DNA from: Geothrix terrae
GTDB lineage: Bacteria; Acidobacteriota; Holophagae; Holophagales; Holophagaceae
Assembly: GCF_022808775.1 (NCBI RefSeq)
Contig: NZ_JAKZLA010000006.1
Span: 1-64,000, forward strand
Reading direction: 5' to 3'
DNA: 64,000 nucleotides
Numbering within the stretch: the stretch's first letter is position 1; every line of letters starts with the position of its first letter. Below, one piece after another: positions 27,064 through 36,508 of this stretch. The position numbers and the translations under genes were made by a program. The notes under the pieces are model-generated. The model did no database searches, was not told where the DNA came from, and saw nothing but the letters and a program-made list of their open reading frames with translations.

Positions 27064-27754
27064 AGGCGTCGAACACTTCCGCCTGCGGGAACCGCTCCCG
27101 CAGCCAGACATCCAGCTCCGGCACCGTGTCGAAGATGCGTTCGGCTCCCGCCTCCTCCAGTTCCCGCCGGCTGCCATAGCCCCAGCCCACCCCGATGGCT
27201 TCGAGGCCGTGGTCCCGGGCCGCGACCATGTCGACGCCGCGGTCGCCGATGAACACGCCGCCGGGCCAGAGGGTGCCCTGGCGGACCAGGCCCGCCACCA
27301 CGTCGGTCTTGGGCTGCCAGCGCCCCTTCAGGGTGCTGCCGAAGATGTCGTCGAAGATGAGGTTCAGATCGAACTGGTAGGCGATGCGCCGGGCGAAGAG
27401 GGTCGGCTTGGCGGACACGATGTAGATGCGGTGCCCCTGGCGCTTCAACCGATGCAGGAGGTGGAAGACACCCGGATACAGCTCATGCTCGAAAACGCCG
27501 TCCTCCCGGTACCGCTCCCAGTAGAAGTCCAGGGCCTCCTCCAGCCGCTCCGGATTCTCCAGGCCCTGGAGCGTGGCCAGAGATTCGCGCATGCCGAAGC
27601 CGATCCAGCCGCGGACGGTGGTTTCGTCCGGAAGGACCAGGCCGAAGGCGTCGCAGGTCTTCCGCAGACAGTTGCGGACGCCCAGCAGGGGGTCCACCAG
27701 GGTTCCGTCCAGGTCGAAGCAGACGAGGCCGGGCGCCTCCTCCGAAGCCGTCAT
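27047..27754 (-). CDS. HAD-family phosphatase (phosphoglycolate phosphatase-like)
   Basis: 235 residues from ATG 27754. HAD motifs in order: CFDLDGTLVDP (nucleophile Asp and acid/base Asp), YIVSAKPTLFARRIA (motif II Ser), KGRWQPKTDVVAGL (motif III Lys) and FIGDRGVDMVAARDHGL (motif IV Asp). The cap is helical (type C1), as in Gph and PpaX. It likely dephosphorylates a small metabolite such as 2-phosphoglycolate or pyrophosphate. It starts 8 bases before the end of the pyrophosphatase spacing and is co-directional with ppa. Confidence 0.85.
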   Translation of the reverse strand: MTASEEAPGLVCFDLDGTLVDPLLGVRNCLRKTCDAFGLVLPDETTVRGWIGFGMRESLATLQGLENPERLEEALDFYWERYREDGVFEHELYPGVFHLLHRLKRQGHRIYIVSAKPTLFARRIAYQFDLNLIFDDIFGSTLKGRWQPKTDVVAGLVRQGTLWPGGVFIGDRGVDMVAARDHGLEAIGVGWGYGSRRELEEAGAERIFDTVPELDVWLRERFPQAEVFDAFSRSE

Positions 27755-27761
27755 CGGTATC

Positions 27762-28286
27762 CTACTTCTTCTGCTTGTCGAAGGCCTCGATGGCGGCCCG
27801 CACGAAGGCGTGGGCCTCGTCCTTGCCACCCCAGCCGTCGCTGGAGACGCTCTTGCGCTCGAGATCCTTGTACGTGAGGAAGAAGTGCTCCACCTCGAGC
27901 AGGAAATGCGGGGGCAGGTCGCTGCGGGATGTCACGTGGGCATAGGTGGGGTCGTCCGTGGCCACGGCCAGGACCTTCGAATCCAGGCCCTTGTCATCCC
28001 TCATGCGCAGCAGACCGATGGGCCTGGCGCGCATCACCACGCCGGGATAGGTGGCGCCGTTGATGAGCACGAGGATGTCCGCGGGATCGCCGTCCTCGGC
28101 CAAGGTGCCGGGGATGAACCCGTACTCGGCCGGATAGTGGAAGGGGGAGAACAGCACGCGGTCCACGTGGACCAGGCCGGTGTGGTGGTCGATCTCGTAC
28201 TTGATCCGGGAGCCTGTGGGGATCTCGATGATGGCGTTGACGATCTCGGGCGCCTGCTTGCCGGGATCAAGGTGGACCAGAGACAT
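27762..28286 (-). CDS. ppa: Inorganic pyrophosphatase (family I)
   Basis: 174 residues, the standard size. Conserved sites: IEIPTGSRIKYEID, PAEYGFIPGTLAEDGDPADILVL (metal-binding Asp cluster with the D-G-D-P-x-D signature) and the C-terminal HFFLTYKDLE with basic residues. It hydrolyses pyrophosphate and so pulls biosynthetic reactions, including acyl-CoA synthetase reactions, forward. Co-directional with the phosphatase gene downstream. Confidence 0.96.
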   Translation of the reverse strand: MSLVHLDPGKQAPEIVNAIIEIPTGSRIKYEIDHHTGLVHVDRVLFSPFHYPAEYGFIPGTLAEDGDPADILVLINGATYPGVVMRARPIGLLRMRDDKGLDSKVLAVATDDPTYAHVTSRSDLPPHFLLEVEHFFLTYKDLERKSVSSDGWGGKDEAHAFVRAAIEAFDKQKK

Positions 28287-28340
28287 GGAAGCTCCGCGAA
28301 GACCTCGATTTTCACATGTCCTGTGATGCGCGTCACGCGC

Positions 28341-30587
28341 TCAGGTGGTCCGCTCCAGGAGGCTGAGGAAGGCTTCGCGTTCCTCGCCCCGGGGCTCGGC
28401 CTCGATCACTCGGCGGAGGGTGGCTTGCGCCTCCGGAAGGCCCAGGTGTGCCAGGGCCCGGGCGGCGGCCAGGCGCACCGGCGGGGGCTCGGAGCTGGCG
28501 AACAGTCCCTTCCGGCGCAGGAGGTCGGCCAGGGCGGGCAGGCTCCGCGGGGACGCGATGAGGCCCAGGGTATCGATGGCCTGGACGCGGAGGCGTTCCT
28601 GGACGCGCCGGTCCTGGGCCAGCCCGGCCACCTGGGCGACGCTTCCCTCGGCGCGGAGCTGGCCCAGGGCGAACAGGATCTCCTGGAGCGTCTCGAAATC
28701 CGTCTCGCCCAACCGGGCCAGGAGATGCGACTCCGAGGCCGGTCCCCCAAGCCGCCAGAGGGCCCGCACCGCCGTGCGGCGCACCCGGGGCTCCGCGTGG
28801 CGCAGAAGGGGGGCGATGGCGGGCAGGCAACCCGCATCCCCCAGGTCCGCCAGCAGCGTGAGAGCGTTCCGTACCAGGTACCAGGCCGGCGAAACCAGGG
28901 CCTCCTGCAAGGGGGGAAGCGCAAGGGGGCCCAGGCCGCGCAAGGCCTCTACCAGGCGGCCTCGCCGGGTGCGATCACCTTCATCCTCGAGCCGGGCCAC
29001 GAGGTGGCGGGCCATGGGCGCTCCGAGGAATTCCAGGTAGGGCTGGACCTCGGCGACCATCTGGTGCCGGTCCACCCCCAGGATGTGGGTCGCGGCGGCA
29101 TCCAGCAGCTCGGGCCTCGCCAGGGCCGCCCGCAGCCGTCCCACGGCCTCCATGCGCCATGGCTGCGGCTCTTCCAGGAAGGCACACAGCTCCTCGAGCT
29201 CCCGCAGCTCGGAAACCACCCGGCCCAGCTCGCCCCGCAGGACCGTGGCCGCCAGGAGGGCGTCCAGGGCCTCCGCGGTCCACCGGTGCACCGGGGGCTC
29301 CGGCTCCCAGGCAAAATGGGCACGGAGGGCCTCGGTCAGGGCGCCTTCGCCGCCGGGCGGCAGTCCCGGCTCATGGGCCCACTTGGCCACGCCGGCCAGG
29401 GTCTGGGCCGCCTTGAGCCGGACCTCGACCCGGTCGTCGCGGAGCGTGTCCAGCAGGAGGTCCTGCACCCGGAGGAAGGCGTCGAACTGGCGGAGGTCCA
29501 GCAGCTCGCGAAGGAAGGCCAGGCGCTGGACGAGGCTCAGCTCGAACAGGTGGCCCTCCTCGAGGACCTTCACCAGCTTGGCCTCCAGGCTGAGGGCCTC
29601 CCAGTCCGCCTGGCGGAGCAGCAGCTCAGCCTGGCTTGCGTCGTGGCCGGCGCTTCGGAGCTGGGCGGCCAGGATGCGAACGAGGGATTCGCGGTCAGGC
29701 AGCGGAAGCAGGATGCGCTCGAGGGGACCCCGGAGCTGGGGCCAGGTCGCCCCCAGGGCCAGGGCGGAGGTGACCGACACCGAGAGGATCTCGCCCGCCA
29801 GGGCCTTGATGCCCAGGGCCAGCCCCGCGGGATGGGCCGGCAGCGAAGCCAACCCTCCCAGGAGGCTCAGCTGCACGTCCGGCTCCAGGCCCATGAGGAT
29901 CTGGCGCAGGGTTCCGAGCTGGGCCGGCGAGGGCATGGTGTCATCCAGCCCCAGCTCATGGCCGAGGGGGCCGAGGCCGCTCAGGTCCGTGGCCTGGAAA
30001 CCCTGCAGGAATCCGAGTCCCCGCCGCCCGCCGGGCCCAGGAGGGCCCGGGATGCCCGGCAGCACCGCCAGCAGGGCCTCCCGGATGGCCTTCACCAGTG
30101 GATCTTCAGCGGGTCGCGGGGGCGCGACGGTCGCCGGCTGGGCCACGACATCCTCCTGCCCTTCATGCACCGCCTGGTAGCGGATCTGCGACACCTTGAT
30201 GCGCCGCACGTCCGCCGCCTGCAGGAGGAACTCGAGGCCCCCCAGCTCCTCGAGCTTCTGGGGCTTGAGCGCGAGGGCCTGGAGGAAGGCGAGGCACTCC
30301 GCCTCGGTGACCCCCCGCTCGAAGACGAGGCCTCCCACGCCCCGCTCGGACACCAGCCGCACCAGCACGGCGACATGGGGATTGCGGCCATCCTGGACCG
30401 CGCCATCGACGAAGGCCTTGGCGCCGGTGACCACGAACTGGAGGCGCCCAGTCTCCGCCAGCCAGCGCTCCAGCTCGGCATGGGCGGCGCCCACCGCATC
30501 CTTGGCCCGCGGGTGGGCCGCGGTGTACATCTGAAGGGCCTTGAAGGCCAGGGCCAGGGCCTGGGCGAGGGAGAGGAAGTCGCTCAT
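28341..30587 (-). CDS. HEAT-repeat protein
   Basis: 748 residues from ATG 30587. The N-terminal ~160 residues form a helical/alpha-beta module of unknown family. The C-terminal half has regular HEAT/PBS-type repeats with VRRTAVRALWRLGG-, VRLAAARALAHLGLPEA- and LRVQAIDTLG-like helices. No signal peptide or membrane segment, so a cytoplasmic scaffold. It is the last gene of the leftward operon MFS-ammonia-lyase-HD-HEAT, and its start overlaps the HD stop by 4 bases. Function unknown. Confidence 0.75.
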   Translation of the reverse strand: MSDFLSLAQALALAFKALQMYTAAHPRAKDAVGAAHAELERWLAETGRLQFVVTGAKAFVDGAVQDGRNPHVAVLVRLVSERGVGGLVFERGVTEAECLAFLQALALKPQKLEELGGLEFLLQAADVRRIKVSQIRYQAVHEGQEDVVAQPATVAPPRPAEDPLVKAIREALLAVLPGIPGPPGPGGRRGLGFLQGFQATDLSGLGPLGHELGLDDTMPSPAQLGTLRQILMGLEPDVQLSLLGGLASLPAHPAGLALGIKALAGEILSVSVTSALALGATWPQLRGPLERILLPLPDRESLVRILAAQLRSAGHDASQAELLLRQADWEALSLEAKLVKVLEEGHLFELSLVQRLAFLRELLDLRQFDAFLRVQDLLLDTLRDDRVEVRLKAAQTLAGVAKWAHEPGLPPGGEGALTEALRAHFAWEPEPPVHRWTAEALDALLAATVLRGELGRVVSELRELEELCAFLEEPQPWRMEAVGRLRAALARPELLDAAATHILGVDRHQMVAEVQPYLEFLGAPMARHLVARLEDEGDRTRRGRLVEALRGLGPLALPPLQEALVSPAWYLVRNALTLLADLGDAGCLPAIAPLLRHAEPRVRRTAVRALWRLGGPASESHLLARLGETDFETLQEILFALGQLRAEGSVAQVAGLAQDRRVQERLRVQAIDTLGLIASPRSLPALADLLRRKGLFASSEPPPVRLAAARALAHLGLPEAQATLRRVIEAEPRGEEREAFLSLLERTT

Positions 30588-31258
30588 GGGGGCGTGGCCT
30601 TCATGGGATCGGACCATTCCCGGCGCAGCTGGGCGTAATGGGCCTCCAGGAAGGTCAGGCGCCGCCGGCCCTCCTCCCGGGCGGGCTCGGTGTTGAAGCT
30701 GGCGGTGATGCCCCTAGCCAGGTCCAGCCAGGCCTCGCCGCGCCGGAGGATCTCCGCCGTGGTGATGGGCTGGAAGGCGCCGCTGATGCAGCCGAAGTGG
30801 ATGAGGCTCGCCGCGCCGATCTTGCTGAGCTTGTCGCAGTCCCAGAGGCAGGCGGTCTCCAGAGGCTCCAGCCGCTTCGTGAGCTTGAGGCCCACGTGGT
30901 GCTCGATGGCGTGGCGCACGGCGGGGATCTTCTCCGGCGGGAAGTCCGTGGTCGATAGGATTTCCTCCACCCGGGCCGAGGCGTCCTGGGCGTGGGTGTC
31001 CTTGGCCTGGGGGTCCTTCAGGCGCTTGGCCACGTCATGGAGCCAGGCCGCGCACTCCACCACCTCGAGGTCCGCGCCCACCAGGGGCGCCAGCCACCGG
31101 GCCAGGAGCACTGCCGCGTAGGTGTGCTCGAAGCGGTAGTTGAAGATGGGCTGATACTCGCCGTTCACCTGGTGGCCGATGCCCCAGAACCGGATGGCGT
31201 CGGCATCGGAGAATTGCCGGAGCGCCAGTTCGCAGGCAGGCCGCCAGGGAGTCGTCAT
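30584..31258 (-). CDS. HD-domain phosphohydrolase
   Basis: 224 residues from ATG 31258. HD signature: His in FEHTYAAVLLARW, then WLHDVAKRL (HD pair), a further His in AIEHHVGLKL and Asp in LWDCDKLSK. These metal ligands fit a nucleotide or cyclic-nucleotide phosphohydrolase; HD proteins of this size include uncharacterised YfbR/YedJ-like enzymes. It overlaps both neighbours by 4 bases (ATGA at each end). Substrate unknown. Confidence 0.8.
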   Translation of the reverse strand: MTTPWRPACELALRQFSDADAIRFWGIGHQVNGEYQPIFNYRFEHTYAAVLLARWLAPLVGADLEVVECAAWLHDVAKRLKDPQAKDTHAQDASARVEEILSTTDFPPEKIPAVRHAIEHHVGLKLTKRLEPLETACLWDCDKLSKIGAASLIHFGCISGAFQPITTAEILRRGEAWLDLARGITASFNTEPAREEGRRRLTFLEAHYAQLRREWSDPMKATPP

Positions 31259-32745
31259 GGGCAAACGTCCTGGTGGGCGCGGAGGGCGCCAAGGGTGGCG
31301 TCGATCTCCTTGAACATCACCCGGTCGGTCCAGGGGGCGCAGGCCTCCGCCAAGCGGGCGACCAGGGGCTGGAGGCCCGCGGCCGGAGCGAGCCCGACAA
31401 TGCGCAGCCCCTCGAGAGCCATGCGGGCCTCGATGGCCAGCACCTGCTCCAGGGCATCCACGGCGCGCAACAGCTTGCGGGCGGCGATGGGGCCCATGCT
31501 GACGTGGTCCTCCTTGCCCGCGCTGGTGGGGATGGTGTCCACACAGGCCGGGTGGGCCAAGCCCTTCATCTCGCTCACCAGGGCGGCCGAGGTGACGTGG
31601 GCCATCATGAAGCCGGACTCGAGGCCGCCATTCTGGGTGAGGAAGGCCGGAAGATCCGAATAGGCCGGGTTCACGAGGCGCTCCTGGCGGCGCTCGGAGA
31701 TGCTGGCGAGGTCCGCCGCCGCGATGGCGAGGACATCGCAGGCGAAGGCGGGATACTGGCCGTGGAAGTTGCCACCGGAACGGGACTCCTGGGTGTCTGT
31801 GAAGATCATCGGATTATCCGTGGCACTGTTGAGTTCCCGCTCGAGGATGGCACCGGCGAACTGGAGGGCGTCCCGCGTCACTCCATGAACCTGGGGGATG
31901 CAGCGCAGGCTGTAGGCGTCCTGCACGCGATGGCAGTCCTTGTGGCTTTCCGAGATCTCGCTGGAGGCGCCCAGGATTTCCCGCATGCGCTCGGCCACGG
32001 CGATCTGGCCCGGGTGGGGCCGCGCGGCGTGGATGCGGGGGTCGAAGGCGGCGCGGGTGCCCCGCAGGGCCTCCAAGCTGAGGCCCGCGATCTCATCCGC
32101 CAGGGCCGTCAGGCGCGTGAACTTCTCCACGGCCAGGTTGCCCAGCGAGGTGATGAGCTGGGTGCCGTTGATGAGGGCGAGCCCCTCCTTGGCCTGGAGG
32201 GTCACCGGCTGCAGGCCGGCCTGGGCCAGGGCCTCGCCGCCGGGGATGTGGCGCCCTTGCGACCAGGCAAGGCCCTCACCCACCAGCAGCAGCGCCATGT
32301 GGGCCAGGGGGGCCAGGTCGCCGCTGGCGCCCACGCTGCCCTGGCTGGGCACCACGGGCACCACGCCGCGGTTGAGGCATTCTGCCAGCAGGCGGATGGG
32401 TTCGGGGCGGATGCCGCTGTGGGCCTTCAGCAGGCAGTTGATGCGGGCCGCCATCAGGGCCCGAGTCTGGTCCACGGGCAGGGGCTCGCCCACGCCGGCG
32501 GCGTGGCTGCGCACGAGGTTGAGCTGGAGCTGCTGGAGCTGGTCCGGGGGGATCACCACCGTGGCGAACTGGCCGAAGCCCGTGTTGATGCCGTAGACCG
32601 TGCGGCCCTCGGCCACGATGCGGTCCACCACGACCCGGTTCTCGGCCACGAGGGCCAGGGCGCCTTCATCGAGGGAGACGCCCTCGCCGGCGGCGATGCG
32701 CGCGAGCAGGGGGGCGGTGAGGGAGCGTCCATCGAGGCGGATCAT
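31255..32745 (-). CDS. hutH: MIO-type ammonia-lyase, probably histidine ammonia-lyase
   Basis: 496 residues. The Ala-Ser-Gly triad that forms the MIO cofactor is at 140-142 (GSVGASGDLAPLAHM); Tyr51 in VYGINTGFG is the catalytic tyrosine and RSHAAGVG holds the substrate-pocket His. Also NGTQ, RVQDAYSLRC, NSATDNP and TSAGKEDHVSMG. Histidine ammonia-lyase makes urocanate and ammonia. The usual hutU, hutI and hutG genes are absent and HAL's TSANQEDHVSM is changed to TSAGKEDHVSM, so tyrosine or another aromatic amino acid is possible. Overlaps the MFS gene by 4 bases and the HD gene by 4 bases. Confidence 0.85.
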   Translation of the reverse strand: MIRLDGRSLTAPLLARIAAGEGVSLDEGALALVAENRVVVDRIVAEGRTVYGINTGFGQFATVVIPPDQLQQLQLNLVRSHAAGVGEPLPVDQTRALMAARINCLLKAHSGIRPEPIRLLAECLNRGVVPVVPSQGSVGASGDLAPLAHMALLLVGEGLAWSQGRHIPGGEALAQAGLQPVTLQAKEGLALINGTQLITSLGNLAVEKFTRLTALADEIAGLSLEALRGTRAAFDPRIHAARPHPGQIAVAERMREILGASSEISESHKDCHRVQDAYSLRCIPQVHGVTRDALQFAGAILERELNSATDNPMIFTDTQESRSGGNFHGQYPAFACDVLAIAAADLASISERRQERLVNPAYSDLPAFLTQNGGLESGFMMAHVTSAALVSEMKGLAHPACVDTIPTSAGKEDHVSMGPIAARKLLRAVDALEQVLAIEARMALEGLRIVGLAPAAGLQPLVARLAEACAPWTDRVMFKEIDATLGALRAHQDVCP

Positions 32746-34004
32746 GCGGGCACCTTGCGGGAGAGGGTGAGGGCGAGGAGGAGGGCGAGGCCCATGGTGA
32801 GGCCGGCCACCGTGTAGGAAGCCTGGCCGCCCCAGCGGGCGAAGGCGAAGGTGCCGACGGCCGGGCCGATGATGCGCCCCAGGCCCGTCATGGCATTCAG
32901 CACGCCGAAGAGGCTGCCCTGGTCCTCCGGCGGGGTCAGGCGGCTGGCGAGGGCCGAGCCGGCGGTGTTGCTCATGCCACTGCCCCAGGAGAGGGGGATG
33001 AACAGCAGCACGAAGGGCCACATCCAGGCGGCCTTCGGCATGAGGGGCAGGGTGATGCCCAGGAGGAGCAGCCCGGTGATGAGGGCCATCCGCTCGGGGA
33101 TGCGCTTGGACACCATCCGGACGAGGCCGCCCTGGTAGATCACCATGAGGATGCCGATGCCCGCGAAGAGGAAGCCCACCTCCCGCTGGTGGAAATCGAA
33201 GCGGGCATGCACGAGCAAGGCGAAGGTCCCCTCCATCATGGAGAACCCCGCCATGGCCAGCAGGGACACGATCAGCAGCTGGGGCATGCCCGGGCGCTTG
33301 AAGGCCTTCACCAGGGCATGGCCGCGGGTCTCGCGGGACCGCGCCCGCGCCTCCTGGTCCAGCGTCTCGGGCACCCACAGGGCCACCAGGAGTGAGGCGG
33401 TCAGCGACAGCCCCGCCGCCACGAAGAAGGGCAGGTGCCAGCCGCGGGTCGCCAGCAGGTGATGCCCGAAGGCGCTGCCGCTGAGGATGCCGGCCATGGC
33501 CGGGCCCAGCACGAAGCCCAGGCCGAACGCGGCGCCGATCATGCCCATGGCCTTGGAGCGTTCCTCCGGGGCCGAGCTGTCCGCCATGGCCGCCTGGGCC
33601 ACGGAGATGTTGCCGCCGGTGATGCCGTCCAGGATCCGCGCCGCCAGCATCCACTCGAAGCGGCTGGTGAGGGCCAGCATCAGGTAGCCGATGGCCGAGC
33701 CCACCAGGCTCATCCACAGCACGGGCTTGCGCCCCACTTTGTCCGAGGTGCGGCCCAGGATGGGCGAGGCGATGAACTGCATGAGGCTGAAGCTGAGGAA
33801 ACCCACGCCGGCCCAGAAGGCTCCCGGGGTGGTGCCCGTTCCGCCGAGGCCGAGGAAATGGTTGACGCCCTCCATCCAGGCGCTCGGGTGGTCCGCGATC
33901 TCCTTGGCATAGAGGGGCAGGATCGGGATGACGATGCCGAAGCCCAGCAGGTCGGTGAACACGGTGAGGAAGATGGCCAGCCTGGCGCGCTTGGAAGACG
34001 GCAT
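32742..34004 (-). CDS. MFS multidrug/tetracycline-type exporter
   Basis: 420 residues, 12 predicted membrane helices. The opening DLLGFGIVIPILPLYA is typical of the TetA/DHA1 family, with the MFS loop signature GRTSDKVGRKPVLW between helices 2 and 3 and RILDGITGGNISVAQAAMAD in helix 4-5. Such proteins exchange protons for drugs or metabolites. It is first in the operon with the ammonia-lyase, so it might export an aromatic or imidazole acid product, or simply be a drug pump. Confidence 0.88.
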   Translation of the reverse strand: MPSSKRARLAIFLTVFTDLLGFGIVIPILPLYAKEIADHPSAWMEGVNHFLGLGGTGTTPGAFWAGVGFLSFSLMQFIASPILGRTSDKVGRKPVLWMSLVGSAIGYLMLALTSRFEWMLAARILDGITGGNISVAQAAMADSSAPEERSKAMGMIGAAFGLGFVLGPAMAGILSGSAFGHHLLATRGWHLPFFVAAGLSLTASLLVALWVPETLDQEARARSRETRGHALVKAFKRPGMPQLLIVSLLAMAGFSMMEGTFALLVHARFDFHQREVGFLFAGIGILMVIYQGGLVRMVSKRIPERMALITGLLLLGITLPLMPKAAWMWPFVLLFIPLSWGSGMSNTAGSALASRLTPPEDQGSLFGVLNAMTGLGRIIGPAVGTFAFARWGGQASYTVAGLTMGLALLLALTLSRKVPA

Positions 34005-34042
34005 GAGGATCTCCAGCCGACCAGTTTAGCTTGGGATGCGTC

Positions 34043-36460
34043 TCAGCTTCCCAGGGCTCTCTGGATGACGGCCTTCAGATCCTTGAGCTGGTAGGGCTTC
34101 TGGAGGAAACCCGTCGGTCCGCCCTCGGGGAAGGTCTGGAGGGAGTCTTGCTCCGAATACCCGCTGCTGAGGACCACGGGGATGGTCGGATCCAGGTTCC
34201 GCATGGTCCGGAAGGCCTCCCGGCCATCCAGGCGCGGCATGGTGAGGTCCATGATCACCAGATGGAGGTCCTTCCCGTGTTCCCGGAAGCGCTCCAGGGC
34301 CTCGAGGCCATCCTGGGCCACCAGCACCTGGAATCCGAGTGAATCGAGGGCCATCCCCGTGGTCCGGAGGATTTGCTCCTCGTCGTCCACGAGCAGGACC
34401 AGACCGCGGAGGAGAGGCTTGTCGGGCATCGGGACCGGCGGCTCCGCGCATGTGGAGGCCCCCTCCACGGCGGGGAAGCAGAGCCTGAACCGGGTTCCCA
34501 GGCCGACCTGGCTGCGGATGTCCAGCCCCGCGCCGTGGCCGCGGAGGATTCCGAGCATGGCGGAGAGGCCCAGGCCGCGCCCCGTGGCCTTGGTGGTGAA
34601 GAAGGGGTCGAAGATCCGCTCCATGACCTCCGGCGTCATGCCGCAACCCGTGTCCTCGACCTCAAGGACCACGTGGCGGCCGGGTCTCGGAGCCTCGAGC
34701 CTGAACTCGTTCCGGAGGGTCGAGTCGTCGAGATCCAGGGCCGAGGTGGTGATGTGGATCGTACCTTCCTGGTCGCCGATGGCGTCAGACGCGTTGGTGA
34801 CCAGATTCATGATGACCTGCTGGAACTGGGCCGCGTCGGCCTCGACGGCCGGGAGGGCCGGCGCCAGGTCCAGGTGGAGGCGGATCTTCCTGGAGATGGA
34901 CACCTCCAGCAGGTGGGTCAGGTCCCGGACCACGGCGTTGAGGTCGTGGGGCCGGACCTCGAAGTGGCCGCGCCCCGAGTACGCCAGCATCTGCTTCGTC
35001 AGCTCCGTGGCGCGCAGGATGGCCGCTTCCATGTTTGCGAGGTAGGGACGGGCCCGGGAGGTGTCCTCGAGCTTGAGCTGGGCCAGGTTCAGGTTCCCCA
35101 GCACCACGGTGAGCAGGTTGTTGAAGTCATGGGCGATGCCCCCGGCCAGCACGCCGAGGCTCTCCAGTTTCTGGGCCTGGCGGAGGGCATCCTCGGCCCG
35201 CCGGCGGTCCGTGATGTCCGTGGCGATGCCGATGACGGATTCAAGGTGGCCGCGATCGTCGAAGACGGGTGTGAGCAGGTTGTCGAAGATCCGGTCCCGG
35301 AACCGGGCCACTTCGCGGGAGGGCTCACCGTGGAGGCTCCGGCGGATCTGGTCCAGCACCACCGGGTCCCATCCGGCGGGCTCCAGGAGGGCGGAGTGTC
35401 CCACCACCTCGCCGGGTCTCAGGCCGATCTTCGCGAGCCCCAGGCCTTCGGACAGGGTGAAGCGGCCTTCGGGATCCAGCTGGTAGATGATGGCCTCGGA
35501 ATAGGCCAGGACGGTCCGGAGGCGCCGCTCGGCGATTCGCAGCGCCTGTTCCGCGGCCTTGCGGTCTGTGATGTCGCGGGTGATGGAGAGCAGGCAGGGC
35601 GTGCCATCCACTTCCATGAGCTTCCCGGACATGAGGCCGGTGACGACTCCGCCATCCTTCCGCCGGAACCGGGCTTCCAGGCCTGTGAACGCTCCGTGTT
35701 CCTGGATGAGCTGGACGGCCCGATCCCGATCCTCGGGGTCGGCCCAGATCCCCAGCTCCAGGACCGAGCGACCTACGGCCTCCTCCCGCGTCCAGCCGGT
35801 GAGGCGGGTGAACCCTTCGCTGACATCGAAGTAGGAGCCGTCCGCCAGCCGGGTGAGGTTGATGGCATCCGGGCTGGCCTGGAAGGCCTTCGAGAACTTG
35901 TCCTCGCTGAGTCGCAGGGCATCCTCGGCCGTCCTGCGCTCGATGGCCATGGCCACCTGGCCCGACACGAACACGAGCAGGTCCCGTTCCTCGGGGGTGT
36001 AGTGCCGGTCGCCCTCGTAGATCTGGATGGCCAGGACCCCGAACACGCCCTCGGCGCCCAGGAGGGGGGCCCCCAGCCAGTCCAGGAAATCCGTTCCGAA
36101 CGGCTCGACTTCGCCTGAAGCCTCCAGCTGGTGGAGGATGTCCCGGTCCAGGAGCAGCGGCCGCTCCGTGCGCAGCACGTACTCCGTCAGCCCCCGGCGG
36201 AGTTTTCGGGGTTCCGGAACGGGATCCTGGGTGTCCACGAAATAGGGGAAGGAGACGGTTCCCGAGGGCCGGTCCCACAGGGCGAAGTAGAGGTTCTCCG
36301 CCGGCATGAGGTCGCGGATGATGGTGTGAACCCGGCCGTAGAGCTCTCGCAGGTCCGTGGCCCGCATGGCGGCTTCCGCGATGCGATAGGTGGCCTTCAG
36401 GTACCGACGCACCAGAGCCAGAGCCTCGGCCGGATCCCGGGGTTCCCTCGGTGGATGCAT
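34043..36460 (-). CDS. Hybrid sensor histidine kinase (GAF-PAS-PAS-HisKA-HATPase-REC)
   Basis: 805 residues from ATG 36460. Order: GAF (about 30-180), PAS (about 185-310, ending SITRDITDRKAAEQ), PAS (about 320-435, ending ATDITDRRRAEDALRQAQKLESLG), HisKA with the phospho-His in GGIAHDFNNLL, HATPase with NLVTNASDAI (N box), DTGCGMTPEV (G1) and GRGLGLSAMLG (G2), then a receiver domain with phospho-Asp in LVIMDLTMPRLDG. No membrane segment, so a cytoplasmic sensor; the GAF/PAS signals are unknown. No separate output regulator is adjacent. Confidence 0.92.
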   Translation of the reverse strand: MHPPREPRDPAEALALVRRYLKATYRIAEAAMRATDLRELYGRVHTIIRDLMPAENLYFALWDRPSGTVSFPYFVDTQDPVPEPRKLRRGLTEYVLRTERPLLLDRDILHQLEASGEVEPFGTDFLDWLGAPLLGAEGVFGVLAIQIYEGDRHYTPEERDLLVFVSGQVAMAIERRTAEDALRLSEDKFSKAFQASPDAINLTRLADGSYFDVSEGFTRLTGWTREEAVGRSVLELGIWADPEDRDRAVQLIQEHGAFTGLEARFRRKDGGVVTGLMSGKLMEVDGTPCLLSITRDITDRKAAEQALRIAERRLRTVLAYSEAIIYQLDPEGRFTLSEGLGLAKIGLRPGEVVGHSALLEPAGWDPVVLDQIRRSLHGEPSREVARFRDRIFDNLLTPVFDDRGHLESVIGIATDITDRRRAEDALRQAQKLESLGVLAGGIAHDFNNLLTVVLGNLNLAQLKLEDTSRARPYLANMEAAILRATELTKQMLAYSGRGHFEVRPHDLNAVVRDLTHLLEVSISRKIRLHLDLAPALPAVEADAAQFQQVIMNLVTNASDAIGDQEGTIHITTSALDLDDSTLRNEFRLEAPRPGRHVVLEVEDTGCGMTPEVMERIFDPFFTTKATGRGLGLSAMLGILRGHGAGLDIRSQVGLGTRFRLCFPAVEGASTCAEPPVPMPDKPLLRGLVLLVDDEEQILRTTGMALDSLGFQVLVAQDGLEALERFREHGKDLHLVIMDLTMPRLDGREAFRTMRNLDPTIPVVLSSGYSEQDSLQTFPEGGPTGFLQKPYQLKDLKAVIQRALGS

Positions 36461-36508
36461 GGGCTCGTTATCGGCCCTTCCTGGTGGCCGCACAAGTAAT
36501 GGATGGTC

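Noticed and set aside
27573-30638. A 1021-codon plus-strand frame
   Set aside because: Antisense to ppa and the HEAT-repeat gene; no recognisable protein features.
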